Part shown: positions 7,914-16,654 of the stretch, piece after piece | How positions within the stretch are numbered: the first letter of the stretch is position 1 | Layout: every line of letters starts with the position of its first letter | Assembly (NCBI GenBank): GCA_025927575.1 | Contig: JAICLJ010000020.1 | Coordinates: 1 to 42,264, forward strand | DNA length: 42,264 nucleotides | Direction: 5' to 3' | Source of the DNA: Bryobacteraceae bacterium | Lineage (GTDB): Bacteria; Acidobacteriota; Terriglobia; Bryobacterales; Bryobacteraceae | Made by a program: the position numbers and the translations under genes | Notes under the pieces: model-generated | The model's database searches: none | Told to the model about the DNA's origin: nothing | The model's input: only the letters and a program-made list of their open reading frames with translations

Positions 7914-8549
7914 GGCGAATATTCATCCTGTGCTCCCTAACAAGATATATGGCGGCAAATGCGAAACGACGCGATTGGTTTATCTCGATCTAGGAATCAT
8001 CCTGCCATCGCCGTTCCAAATCGGAACAAATGCATCGCTGTACTGGTACGCGCCCTCAACACGGGCTGTACTTCGATACTCGTTACAGTATTTCGGTTTG
8101 TTTCGATACCTGATTCAATCAATTTAGTAAGCGCGAACCGAACGTCAACGACAGGATCGCGAGAGAAATCCGGAAGGCTGGAACGTCTCACCAGCCTTTC
8201 TTCGAGGATGTCCAATCCTTAGCTGAGAGGAAGATGCCGGTTGTCACATTGGGTGGTAAGGGTTAGTTCGGGTTCGAATTCGGCAGAGTGTCTCCATTGT
8301 TCATACGATGATGCGGCAGTGACCACGAATGCGCTGCTGGGAGACGACGAAGCGAAATCGTTACGGATCGAAATCATACGTCCCAACGGAATCTTGCAAG
8401 CAGCTTACGAGTGTGGCTACTTACTCCAAACACCTTACGCCGCTACTAAATCTCACGGGTGAGGCAATGGTTTTCATGTCCGTGTCGATTTAACTTGAAA
8501 TCGAACTCATGGCTCGTTGGTTTAGACACCCTTGAAGGAGAAATAACGC
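7914..8549. other. Long intergenic region with no confident gene
   Basis: This 636-nt stretch is more AT-rich than its surroundings. It holds the likely promoter of the minus-strand MFS unit and, to the right, that of the 110-aa membrane protein. Weak frames exist (TTG at 8215 minus, 72 aa; TTG at 8241 plus, 73 aa), but neither has both a good start and recognisable sequence. It may hold decayed genes or an unrecognised RNA. One strong hairpin (8172-8200) lies within it. Confidence 0.5.
8172..8200. terminator. Strong hairpin within the long spacer
   Basis: GGAAGGCTGG pairs with CCAGCCTTTC (10 bp including one G-T) around a 9-nt loop, followed on the plus strand by TTCGAGG. The structure is terminator-like but lacks a T run, and no assigned gene ends just before it. 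Confidence 0.3.
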
Positions 8550-8882
8550 ATGCAACACGAACTTTCACAATGGCTGCCAGTCTCACTGGCCCTCGTGGTG
8601 GGTTTTTTGATTCTGCTTCGCCACATGAACGCTTCAAACGATCGCCGGTCTTTCGGTCAATGGACAATTCTCGTGCTGTACAGGATGGTTCACTTCTTCT
8701 GGGCGGTGGCCCGCGCCGTCGATCTCGGGTATTTAGAGTATCGTCGTATTCTTCAGGAATCCCGGATCGAGATCGAGAACGAAAAGTTTTTCGGAAAAAT
8801 CGTCAAGGCCTCGGCAAACGAGAACAGCATCGGTGAGACGACGCCATGGCAGCCGGTCGAGACCCTCGAATACAGGCTGTGA
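8550..8882 (+). CDS. Hypothetical single-pass membrane protein, 110 aa
   Basis: The ATG is preceded by AAGGAG at good spacing (9 nt). Residues about 9-24 (LPVSLALVVGFLILLR) form one membrane helix. The rest is a soluble, mostly helical and charged tail with an aromatic stretch (MVHFFWAVARAV). It is probably N-terminally anchored with the tail in the cytoplasm. Family not recognised. The good ribosome binding site and coding composition make this a likely real gene, apparently alone between a long spacer and the repeat at 8959. Confidence 0.65.
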   Translation: MQHELSQWLPVSLALVVGFLILLRHMNASNDRRSFGQWTILVLYRMVHFFWAVARAVDLGYLEYRRILQESRIEIENEKFFGKIVKASANENSIGETTPWQPVETLEYRL

Positions 8883-8958
8883 CGACTTTCAACACGGCAG
8901 GAACCAACATTTAACATCTCTGGAGCGAGGCGAGTCTCGACGCGGCAGACTGAGAGCT

Positions 8959-9124
8959 CAATGTCATTTAGTGTTCCATCTCCGGGCATTTTTATTGTGA
9001 GGCAGGTCCTCGACATGCGCCGGGTACCGCGCCCGGCTTTCCGAAATTTCAACAACATCCGAAGAGCGCGGCTGGGAGCCGCGCGCCGACCGTGGGTCTG
9101 CCCCACAAGAACTGAATGACATTG
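8959..9124 (-). repeat. MITE-like inverted-repeat element, copy 2
   Basis: The outer ends are a 14-bp inverted repeat with one mismatch: CAATGTCATTTAGT at 8959-8972 and ACTGAATGACATTG at 9111-9124. Nested inside is the 114-bp core 8995-9108, bounded by TTGTGAGGCAG and CTGCCCCACAA. Read on the minus strand it matches copy 1 at 3180-3293 in length and hairpin order, including AGCGCGGCT/AGCCGCGCT and the GCCGGGC/CCCGGC stem. No ORF inside. It sits between the 110-aa membrane protein and the aldehyde dehydrogenase. Confidence 0.8.
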
Positions 9125-9306
9125 GACTGAGAGTCTGCGCCACACTTCTTGCTTTGCTTGAAGTTCAGACACTCCTGCCGGCGAGATAATAGGAAAGAGG
9201 ACACGCATTCGAAAATGTCCGGAAACTCCGCCACTGTTCCCGTTCTCCGCGAGGAAGTGGCTGGCCGGGTGAATCTCGACTTCACAACGGGCTCGAAAGG
9301 TTTCTC

Positions 9307-10863
9307 ATGGCTGGCAAAACAATCGAACGCAGAGCCGCGGCGGATATTTTCGAGCGGCTTGGCATTGGCGATATAGCGGAAGGAGCTTGCGGTAAACAGT
9401 GGATTCCCTGCTCCGGTCCCGAACTTGCCTCGATCAGCCCGCGCGACGAGCATGTACTCGGACATGTAAAGACAGCCACGGCCTCCGAGTATGAACAGGT
9501 CATCGCAGACGGCCAGGAAGTGTTTGCCCGCTGGCGACTGTGCCCGGCGCCCGTTCGCGGCCGGATCGTACGCGCGATCGGCGAGGAACTGCGAAAACAC
9601 AAGGACAGCCTAGGCGCGCTAGTCACGCTCGAAAGCGGAAAGATTCTGGCTGAAGGCAAAGGCGAAGTGCAGGAGATGATCGACATTGCCGATTTTGCGG
9701 TGGGGCTCTCGCGGCAACTCTACGGGCTTACGATGCACAGCGAGCGGCCACAGCATCGTATGTACGAGCAGTGGCATCCGCTCGGGTTGGTGGGCGTTAT
9801 CTCGGCGTTCAATTTTCCCGTCGCCGTGTGGTCGTGGAACGCGCTGATTGCGGCGGTTTGCGGCGATTGCGTCGTTTGGAAGCCTTCGCCGAAAACGCCA
9901 TTGACCGCCATCGCCGTCCAGAGAATCTGCCATACCGTTTTGCGCGACCATGGCTGGGAAGGCGTATTCTCGCTCGTAATCGGGAGCGACGAAGAAATTG
10001 GGGAGCGTCTGATCGCCGACCGGCGCGTGCCGCTGATCAGCGCGACGGGATCCACACGCATGGGTTATCGTGTGGGCGAAGTGGTTGCAAAACGGATGGG
10101 GCGCACCCTTCTCGAACTGGGCGGCAACAACGCCGTCATCGTGATGGACGATGCGAACCAGGAGCTTGCGCTCCACGGCATCCTGTTCGGAGCCGTGGGA
10201 ACCGCAGGCCAGCGCTGCACTACCATCCGGCGCCTTTTCGTTCAACGGGGCATCGCCGCCGGCTTTGAAGAGAAACTAGTTGCCGCTTACCGTCAGATTC
10301 CTATCGGCGATCCGATGGACAACGCAACGCTAGCCGGTCCGCTAATTGACGCGGCGGCAATCGAAGCAATGGATGACGCGCTCCAGGCGGCCGTCGAACA
10401 GGGCGGCACGGTCGTGTGCGGCGGCGGCCGTATCGAGGATCGGCGGGGATTCTATGTGCGTCCTGCCATCGTCAAGGCAAAGCACGATATGCCAATCGTG
10501 CATCGAGAAACCTTTGCGCCGATTCTCTACTTCATCGAATTTGAGACTCTCGATGAGGTGATCGCCTGGCACAACGAAGTGCCGCAGGGACTATCTTCGG
10601 CGATCTTCACCAACAACCTGATCGCGGCCGAGACATTCCTGAGCGCGCGCGGCAGCGACTGCGGCATTGCCAACGTCAACATCGGAACCAGCGGCGCTGA
10701 AATCGGCGGCGCTTTCGGCGGAGAGAAAGAAACCGGCGGCGGGCGTGAAGCAGGCAGCGACGCCTGGAAAGCTTACATGCGGCGTCAGACCGTCACCGTG
10801 AACTGGTCGCCGGAGCTTCCGCTGGCGCAGGGCATTTCCTTCGATTTGAAGCCCTCGTCCTAA
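9307..10863 (+). CDS. amaB: ALDH7 (antiquitin)-type aldehyde dehydrogenase
   Basis: The 518-residue product is a full-length NAD-dependent aldehyde dehydrogenase. The catalytic Cys304 is in GTAGQRCTT and the general-base Glu270 in LLELGGNN. The C-terminal GGEKETGGGREAGSDAW and the LPLAQGI tail closely follow antiquitin/ALDH7, whose bacterial members oxidise L-2-aminoadipate 6-semialdehyde (piperideine-6-carboxylate) to 2-aminoadipate in lysine breakdown. AAAGG lies 7 nt before the ATG. No other lysine catabolic gene is in the window, so the substrate rests on family similarity. Almost abuts the convergent ftsK gene. Confidence 0.88.
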   Translation: MAGKTIERRAAADIFERLGIGDIAEGACGKQWIPCSGPELASISPRDEHVLGHVKTATASEYEQVIADGQEVFARWRLCPAPVRGRIVRAIGEELRKHKDSLGALVTLESGKILAEGKGEVQEMIDIADFAVGLSRQLYGLTMHSERPQHRMYEQWHPLGLVGVISAFNFPVAVWSWNALIAAVCGDCVVWKPSPKTPLTAIAVQRICHTVLRDHGWEGVFSLVIGSDEEIGERLIADRRVPLISATGSTRMGYRVGEVVAKRMGRTLLELGGNNAVIVMDDANQELALHGILFGAVGTAGQRCTTIRRLFVQRGIAAGFEEKLVAAYRQIPIGDPMDNATLAGPLIDAAAIEAMDDALQAAVEQGGTVVCGGGRIEDRRGFYVRPAIVKAKHDMPIVHRETFAPILYFIEFETLDEVIAWHNEVPQGLSSAIFTNNLIAAETFLSARGSDCGIANVNIGTSGAEIGGAFGGEKETGGGREAGSDAWKAYMRRQTVTVNWSPELPLAQGISFDLKPSS

Positions 10864-10867
10864 CTGA

Positions 10868-13315
10868 TTACCGGAACTGATCCTGTGCTTCCCGCAGCCA
10901 GTCGGGCCGCTTCAGCACATCACGCGGGCGGCTTCCGTCCGGCGGTCCGATGATGCCATCGCGCTGCATCATGTCGAGAATCCGGGCTGCGCGGCCGTAA
11001 CCCAGCCGTAGTCGGCGCTGCAGCGTCGACGTAGAGGCCTTGCCCATTTCGACAACCACGCGCACCGCATCTTCATACATCGGGTCCTGTTCGCCGTCGA
11101 CGACTTCGGTCTCGCCCTCTTCATCTTCCGAGGGAGGCGTCAGCAAGTAGCTCTGGTCGTACTCGGGCGTGGCCTGGGCTTTCCAGAAGTCCACCACCTT
11201 CGTAATTTCGCTCTCCGTAACAAAGGCGCCGTGCACGCGCGTGAGGCGCGAGGACCCAGGCGGCAGGAACAGCATGTCGCCCTTCCCAAGCAGATGTTCG
11301 GCTCCCATCGTGTCGAGCACCGTTCGCGAGTCGACACGCGTCGCAACCCGGAAGCTGATGCGCGACGGGAAATTTGCCTTAATGATTCCTGTGATCACAT
11401 CCACACTGGGGCGCTGCGTCGCAAGAACGAGATGCATCCCGACCGCGCGGGCCATTTGCGCCAGGCGCGTGATGCATTCTTCCACATTGGCGCGCTCCAG
11501 CATCATCAGATCCGCCAGCTCGTCGATCAGGATCAGAATGTACGGCAGCGGCCGGAGATCGTCGTCCTCGGCCTCCGATTGTTCGAACAGGTTCATTGGC
11601 TGCTGGCGCAGTTCCGTCACTTTTTTGTTGAACTGATCGATGTTGCGAACGCCTTGCGCCGCGAGCAGCTTCAAACGGCGCTCCATTTCGAGCACCGCGT
11701 TGCGCAGTGCATTGGTGGCTTTCTTCGGCTCCGTGATCACGGGGGTCAGGAGATGAGGAATGCCCTCGTAAATCCCGAGTTCCACCCGTTTGGGATCGAC
11801 CATGATCATCCGCACCTCGTCGGGCGTTGCCTTGTAGAGGAACGACATGATCAGCCCGTTGAGCGTCACACTTTTGCCGGAACCAGTGGAGCCTGCAATC
11901 AGCAGATGGGGCATCGTTTCGAGCGATGCGACTTTGATGCGCCCGTTAATATCTTTCCCGAGCGCAATCGTCATCCGCGACGGCGACTCATGGAATTCGT
12001 TCGATTCCACAATTTCGCGAAGACTGATGACTTCACGCCTGGTGTTCGGCACTTCAATGCCGATAGTTGGTTTGCCCGGAAGCCTTTCGATCAAGACCGA
12101 TTCGGCTTGCAAGCCGAGGCAGAGATCCTCGGTCAGCGTCGTAATGCGGCTGTACTTGACGCCCGCTTCCGGCTTGTATTCGAATGTCGTGACCACGGGG
12201 CCGGGGTTGATCTGAACTACCGATCCCCGCACGTTGAATTCTTCCAGTTTCGATTTGATCCGGCCCGCGACTTCCTTCAGTTCCTGCCCGTCATAGCCTC
12301 CGCGCGTCGGCGTCTCGTTCAGCAACTCGGTCGACGGCATACGATAGACGCGCTTGCGGCGCAATGGCTTAACCGGAGCGGCAGTTTCGGCGAAATGATA
12401 TTCCTCGTCTTCTTCACGCTCGGGTTCCGGCACGCGGCGGATGACGGGGTTGTCTTCGAGAGGACGAATCGGAATTTCGTACGGCTCGCCGTCGACGGCC
12501 GGCTCAAACTCCGGATTCAGGTCGAATGGCGGCGCATCGGCGTCAATTGGCAGCGCGCTCTCCACTGTTCCCCCGGGTGTTTCGAGAGCCTCAGCGGGCG
12601 AGTACCTGCGCGGACGAGCGGAGTCGCCATCGGCGTCCGCGCGCTTAGGCGCCCGCTTTCCGCCGCGAAGCGCTGTTCGTTCAGCAGCCCTTTGCTTTGC
12701 CCGTTCCAGAGCTTTCTCGCGGCGACCGGCGCTCCATGCATATAGCCTGTCGCGAAGGGAGCGCAGCCAGGCGATCGGACCGGCAAACCAGCGGCCCAGC
12801 ATGGCAACCTCAAAGGTGGAGATCAGGTATAGCGCAATCACGGAACCGGCGGCGGTCGCGATCAGCGCGCCCGTGCGGTTCATCGCCGAAACCAGATAAT
12901 CGGCAATTACCATCCCAAAGATGCCGCTGGCCGGCAGACCGCCGCGCAGCGGATGCCAGGAGGCAAGCAATCCGCAAGCACTCGCAATGGATAACCACAA
13001 GGCCGCCGCGCCGAGCAACTTGATGGCGGGACTCCTCAGTTCACTCGAACGCACCCATTTCCAGCCAAGCAACCAGATGAACGCCGGCATCAAATATGCG
13101 CTGATCCCTAGCCCCTGCAACGCAAGATCGGAAAAATAAGCGCCGAAGCGGCCCATCAGATTCCCCGGGCGCGCCACGCCCGTCGCGGTATTCCACGATG
13201 GGTCGAGCGGGCTGTAAGAGGCAAGACTTAGGGCGAGTCCCAACCCTCCGAGAAGTAATAAGAACCCGACTACTTCATTCAGCCGCGAGTATCGAGTAGG
13301 AGATAAAAACCTCAT
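10868..13315 (-). CDS. ftsK: DNA translocase FtsK/SpoIIIE
   Basis: The 815-residue protein has all parts of the family. The N-terminal membrane domain (about residues 15-185) has four helices. A charged and proline-containing linker runs to about residue 330. The RecA-like motor follows, with Walker A GSTGSGKSV (Lys481) and Walker B ILIDELAD (residues 595-602). A C-terminal gamma winged-helix domain reads the KOPS sequences (LRLGYGRAARILDMMQRDGI). It pumps DNA to resolve terminus regions at the division septum. The linker is shorter than in E. coli and closer to SpoIIIE size. The start overlaps the uppP stop by 4 nt (ATGA), so the two are co-transcribed. Confidence 0.95.
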   Translation of the reverse strand: MRFLSPTRYSRLNEVVGFLLLLGGLGLALSLASYSPLDPSWNTATGVARPGNLMGRFGAYFSDLALQGLGISAYLMPAFIWLLGWKWVRSSELRSPAIKLLGAAALWLSIASACGLLASWHPLRGGLPASGIFGMVIADYLVSAMNRTGALIATAAGSVIALYLISTFEVAMLGRWFAGPIAWLRSLRDRLYAWSAGRREKALERAKQRAAERTALRGGKRAPKRADADGDSARPRRYSPAEALETPGGTVESALPIDADAPPFDLNPEFEPAVDGEPYEIPIRPLEDNPVIRRVPEPEREEDEEYHFAETAAPVKPLRRKRVYRMPSTELLNETPTRGGYDGQELKEVAGRIKSKLEEFNVRGSVVQINPGPVVTTFEYKPEAGVKYSRITTLTEDLCLGLQAESVLIERLPGKPTIGIEVPNTRREVISLREIVESNEFHESPSRMTIALGKDINGRIKVASLETMPHLLIAGSTGSGKSVTLNGLIMSFLYKATPDEVRMIMVDPKRVELGIYEGIPHLLTPVITEPKKATNALRNAVLEMERRLKLLAAQGVRNIDQFNKKVTELRQQPMNLFEQSEAEDDDLRPLPYILILIDELADLMMLERANVEECITRLAQMARAVGMHLVLATQRPSVDVITGIIKANFPSRISFRVATRVDSRTVLDTMGAEHLLGKGDMLFLPPGSSRLTRVHGAFVTESEITKVVDFWKAQATPEYDQSYLLTPPSEDEEGETEVVDGEQDPMYEDAVRVVVEMGKASTSTLQRRLRLGYGRAARILDMMQRDGIIGPPDGSRPRDVLKRPDWLREAQDQFR

Positions 13316-14139
13316 CCTCCGATATGGAAGAACACAGCCAGAGCGATTATTATTATGCCAAAAATGATTCGATACCAGACGAACACACCGAGAGTGTTCC
13401 GCTTCAGATACTTCAGGAAGAAGGCGATCACTACAATTCCAACCACTCCGCTGACGAGGATGCCTATGGCATAGGGCAATCCCATGCCCACCGGAACGCC
13501 TCCCTCTTTATGCAGGTCCCAGGCGTCTTTACCCGCCGCGGCGGCAATGGCGGGCGTTGAGAGCAGGAACGAAAATCGCGCGGCGGCTTCGCGGTCGAGT
13601 GCCCGGAACCGGGCGGTCGTGATGGTAATACCGCTGCGCGATGTGCCGGGAACTACCGCCAGGGCCTGAGAGATGCCGATCCAAATGGCATCGGCCCAGC
13701 TCATCTGGTCGAGACCCCGCTTGGATTGTGAAAACCGGTCACCGAAATACATCAGTATGCCGATCACAATCAACATGACGCCCATGACAATCAGATTTCG
13801 CCACGGACCCTCGGCCTGCTTGCTGAAAACGAGACCCGCGATTCCGACCGGTATGGAGCCGAGCACCAGATACCACAGCAGCGCGCGGCTGTTCTCATCG
13901 GGCTGTGAGCCGCGATACGGCACGCCAATTCCGTGCAGGATAATCTGCACCCAGTCTCTGAAAAAGAAAATAATAATCGCCGCCAGCGTGCCGGCGTGCA
14001 ACGCGATATCGAAGCCGAGGCCTGGGTCTCTCCAGTGCAATAACTGCGGAATAATCGCCAGATGCGCGGTGCTGCTGACGGGTAAAAATTCGGTTAAACC
14101 TTGCACGATCGCAAGAATGATCGCTTGATAAAGCGGCAT
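13312..14139 (-). CDS. uppP: Undecaprenyl-diphosphatase UppP (BacA)
   Basis: The 275-residue polytopic membrane protein recycles undecaprenyl pyrophosphate to the monophosphate carrier used for peptidoglycan and other surface polymers. Hallmark motifs are present: GLTEFLPVSSTAH at residues 14-26 (Glu17, Ser22 and Ser23) and PGTSRSG in the middle, with the phosphate-binding Arg. Length and about eight membrane helices fit the family. It is the first gene of the uppP-ftsK pair and is divergent from pyruvate kinase across a 70-nt spacer that must hold both promoters. Confidence 0.95.
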   Translation of the reverse strand: MPLYQAIILAIVQGLTEFLPVSSTAHLAIIPQLLHWRDPGLGFDIALHAGTLAAIIIFFFRDWVQIILHGIGVPYRGSQPDENSRALLWYLVLGSIPVGIAGLVFSKQAEGPWRNLIVMGVMLIVIGILMYFGDRFSQSKRGLDQMSWADAIWIGISQALAVVPGTSRSGITITTARFRALDREAAARFSFLLSTPAIAAAAGKDAWDLHKEGGVPVGMGLPYAIGILVSGVVGIVVIAFFLKYLKRNTLGVFVWYRIIFGIIIIALAVFFHIGG

Positions 14140-14209
14140 AATGGAACTTTAAGTACGTTTTCTCCGCGAAAAATCTCATTCGCCTTGGATAATCGTAGCG
14201 CACCCATTC

Positions 14210-15631
14210 ATGCGAACCACTAAAATTGTCGCCACGCTCGGACCCGCGACGGACGCTCCCGAAGCGCTGAAGAAACTGTTCGAAGCGGGGGTGGACGTCT
14301 TCCGCCTGAACGCCTCGCATGGCACGCAAGACGAGCACGCTTTGCGTATCGCGGCGATCCGGCAAATTGCCTCAGACACCCACCGGAATGTCGGGATTCT
14401 TCTCGATCTACAAGGTCCGAAGATCCGGCTTGGCACGTTCCAGCATGGCGGCGCTTATCTCGAAACCGGTTCTACTTTCACAATTACTACGCAACCGGTG
14501 GAAGGGACATCTGAAATTGCGTCTACCGCGTATTCGGAATTCGCTCGCGATGTGAATCCGGGCGACACCGTGCTGCTGGCCGATGGAGCCGTCCAGTTGG
14601 AGGTAATTTCTTCCGACGGAGTTGCCGCGGTGTGCCGGGTCGTTCATGGCGGCCACGTCAGCGATCGCAAAGGCATCAATCTGCCCGGAGTGAAAATCAG
14701 CACGCCGTCGCTTTCGAAAAAAGATATCTCCGACGCTCACTTTGGAGTCGCGCAGGGTGTCGATTTCATGGCAATTTCGTTTGTCAGGACGGGAAAGGAC
14801 GTGCTGCGCTTGCGGCACTTGCTGGACGAGGCGGACGCAAAGCAGCCCATCATCGCCAAAATCGAAAAACCCGAGGCGTGGCACAATCTCGACGCGATCG
14901 TCGAAGAGGCGGATGGCATCATGGTGGCGCGCGGGGATCTCGGCGTCGAGATGGCTCTCGAAAAAGTGCCGATGATCCAAAAAGCGATCATCGAGCGCAC
15001 GCGCCAGTACGGCAAATTCGTTATCACGGCGACGCAGATGCTCGAATCCATGGTCGAGAACCCGCTGCCTACCCGCGCCGAGGTCAGCGACATCGCCAAT
15101 GCGATTTACGACGGCAGCGGCGCCTTGATGCTATCGGCCGAAACATCCATTGGAAAATATCCGATTGAATCGGTGAAAATGATGGCGAAAATCGCGCTCG
15201 AAACGGAAAATGCGGTGCGCGATCAGGGATTCAGAGAAGTGCAGCTCGCGGGCGAGCTGACGACGCCGCACATAATCGCGGATGCCGCTTACCATGCCGC
15301 GAGAGCCGCACGCGCCTCGGCGCTGGTTGTTGGCACAACAAGCGGGGCCACAGCCAGATTACTGGCTCGGTACCGGCCGCCAGTTCCCATTTTCGCTTTC
15401 ACAGGGAGCGAAGCCGTCGCGCGCCAGCTTTCCATTGTGTACGGCGTCCAGGCGATCGTCGCACCCGCTTCGACTTCCACTGACACGCTGCTGATGGAAA
15501 TGGAGCGGACACTTGTCGAATCGGGACGGCTGACGGCGGGCAATAGCGTCGTGTTTGTGGCGGGCCAACCAGTGAACCAGACCGGCACTACCAACATGCT
15601 GAAAGTGCGCCGCGTCACCGGGCGGTATTAG
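14210..15631 (+). CDS. pyk: Pyruvate kinase
   Basis: The 473-residue enzyme transfers phosphate from phosphoenolpyruvate to ADP in glycolysis. The N-terminus TKIVATLGPA and substrate Arg32 in FRLNASHG are typical. Lys217 and the Mg ligand Glu219 are in KIEKPE, and Asp243 in ARGDLGVE completes the metal site. The C-terminal domain (from about residue 345) is the usual allosteric lobe. The ATG at 14210 matches family starts. The last 17 nt overlap the end of the convergent aldo/keto reductase gene. Confidence 0.96.
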   Translation: MRTTKIVATLGPATDAPEALKKLFEAGVDVFRLNASHGTQDEHALRIAAIRQIASDTHRNVGILLDLQGPKIRLGTFQHGGAYLETGSTFTITTQPVEGTSEIASTAYSEFARDVNPGDTVLLADGAVQLEVISSDGVAAVCRVVHGGHVSDRKGINLPGVKISTPSLSKKDISDAHFGVAQGVDFMAISFVRTGKDVLRLRHLLDEADAKQPIIAKIEKPEAWHNLDAIVEEADGIMVARGDLGVEMALEKVPMIQKAIIERTRQYGKFVITATQMLESMVENPLPTRAEVSDIANAIYDGSGALMLSAETSIGKYPIESVKMMAKIALETENAVRDQGFREVQLAGELTTPHIIADAAYHAARAARASALVVGTTSGATARLLARYRPPVPIFAFTGSEAVARQLSIVYGVQAIVAPASTSTDTLLMEMERTLVESGRLTAGNSVVFVAGQPVNQTGTTNMLKVRRVTGRY

Positions 15632-16580
15632 CGGTTTTTTCCTCGCTTGCTTGATCCAGCAATTCAATCGAAGCGCGGTCGAGTTGCAGCTTCGTGGCTC
15701 CAACAAGATCGTTCAACTGATCCAGGTTCGTCGAACTGGCAATGGGCGCGGTTATGCTCGGCCGCGCGATTAACCAGGCCAGTGAGACTCGCGCGGGTGT
15801 CGAATGGTATTTATTTGCAACCTCGTCCAGCGCTTTCAGAATACGAAGCCCTCGTTCGTTCAAATATTTCTTGACGCCTTGCCCGCGCGGGCTCTTCGTT
15901 AGATCGCCTTCCGAGCGATATTTTCCGGTGAGAAAACCGCTCGCCAAGGAATAATAGCTGATAACGCCGAGGCCATTCTGCTCGCAGACACGTTCCAGAG
16001 CGCCTTCATATCCAGAGCGGTCGTAGAGGTTGTACTGCGGCTGCATGGTTTCGTAACGCGGCAACCCCAATTCTTGGCTAACTTTAAGCGCTTCCGAAAG
16101 CTGCTCGGCCGTATAGTTCGAAGCGCCGATTGCCCGCACCTTGCCTTGTTGGATGAGCTGAGCGTAGGCCTCTAACGTTTCTTGTATGGGAGTTCCCGGG
16201 TCCGGGTAGTGAGACTGGTATAGATCGATGTAATCAGTCTGCAGCCGTTGCAGCGATCCCTCCGCTGCGCTGAGGAGATGCGATTTCGAAAGACCTTTCT
16301 TTCCCGGTCCGCCGCCGGCTTTCGTCGCGAGCACCACTTGATCGCGTTTTCCGCTCTTCTTGAACCATTTGCCGATAATCGTTTCCGATTCCCCGCCCTT
16401 ATTGCCGGGAACCCAGTGCGAATACGACTCGGCGGTGTCGACGAGGTTCAACCCCGCGTCGACAAATCCATCCAGCAGTTTGAATGAGGTCTGCTCGTCG
16501 GCCGTCCATCCGAAGACGTTTCCTCCGAATGCGAGCGGCGATACTTCGAGACCGGAATTTCCAAGCTTTCGTTTCTGCAT
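15615..16580 (-). CDS. Aldo/keto reductase
   Basis: The 321-residue TIM-barrel oxidoreductase has the full catalytic tetrad: Asp48 and Tyr53 (VDTAESYS), Lys87 (LATKAGG) and His124 (LYQSHYPD). The NADPH-binding end is seen in the C-terminal SSTNLDQLNDLVG. It resembles the YajO/Tas-like AKR group that reduces aldehydes and ketones. No substrate can be assigned. The gene is 74 nt downstream of the TonB receptor gene on the same strand and could be read from it. Confidence 0.9.
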   Translation of the reverse strand: MQKRKLGNSGLEVSPLAFGGNVFGWTADEQTSFKLLDGFVDAGLNLVDTAESYSHWVPGNKGGESETIIGKWFKKSGKRDQVVLATKAGGGPGKKGLSKSHLLSAAEGSLQRLQTDYIDLYQSHYPDPGTPIQETLEAYAQLIQQGKVRAIGASNYTAEQLSEALKVSQELGLPRYETMQPQYNLYDRSGYEGALERVCEQNGLGVISYYSLASGFLTGKYRSEGDLTKSPRGQGVKKYLNERGLRILKALDEVANKYHSTPARVSLAWLIARPSITAPIASSTNLDQLNDLVGATKLQLDRASIELLDQASEEKTANTAR

Positions 16581-16654
16581 GTATGTGAGATCCGCGATCC
16601 AGCCGATAGTTGCACGCTCTGGCCGGAATGAATTGCAACACCCGCGGGAGGAGA

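Noticed and set aside
7997-8215. 72-codon minus-strand frame with some protein-like character
   Set aside because: Only a TTG start with AAGGA directly abutting it, and no recognised family; could be a gene remnant but is not supported.
8271-8280. GGTTCGAATT resembling a tRNA T-loop
   Set aside because: No acceptor stem, D-arm or anticodon arm could be formed around it.
8241-8462. 73-codon plus-strand frame with AGGA 8 nt before a TTG
   Set aside because: No recognisable sequence and a rare start; kept only as part of the described spacer.
11231-12745. 504-codon open frame on the plus strand, antisense to ftsK
   Set aside because: His/Arg/Asp-rich translation without domains, lying exactly over the well-conserved FtsK motor; a frame shadow in GC-rich DNA.
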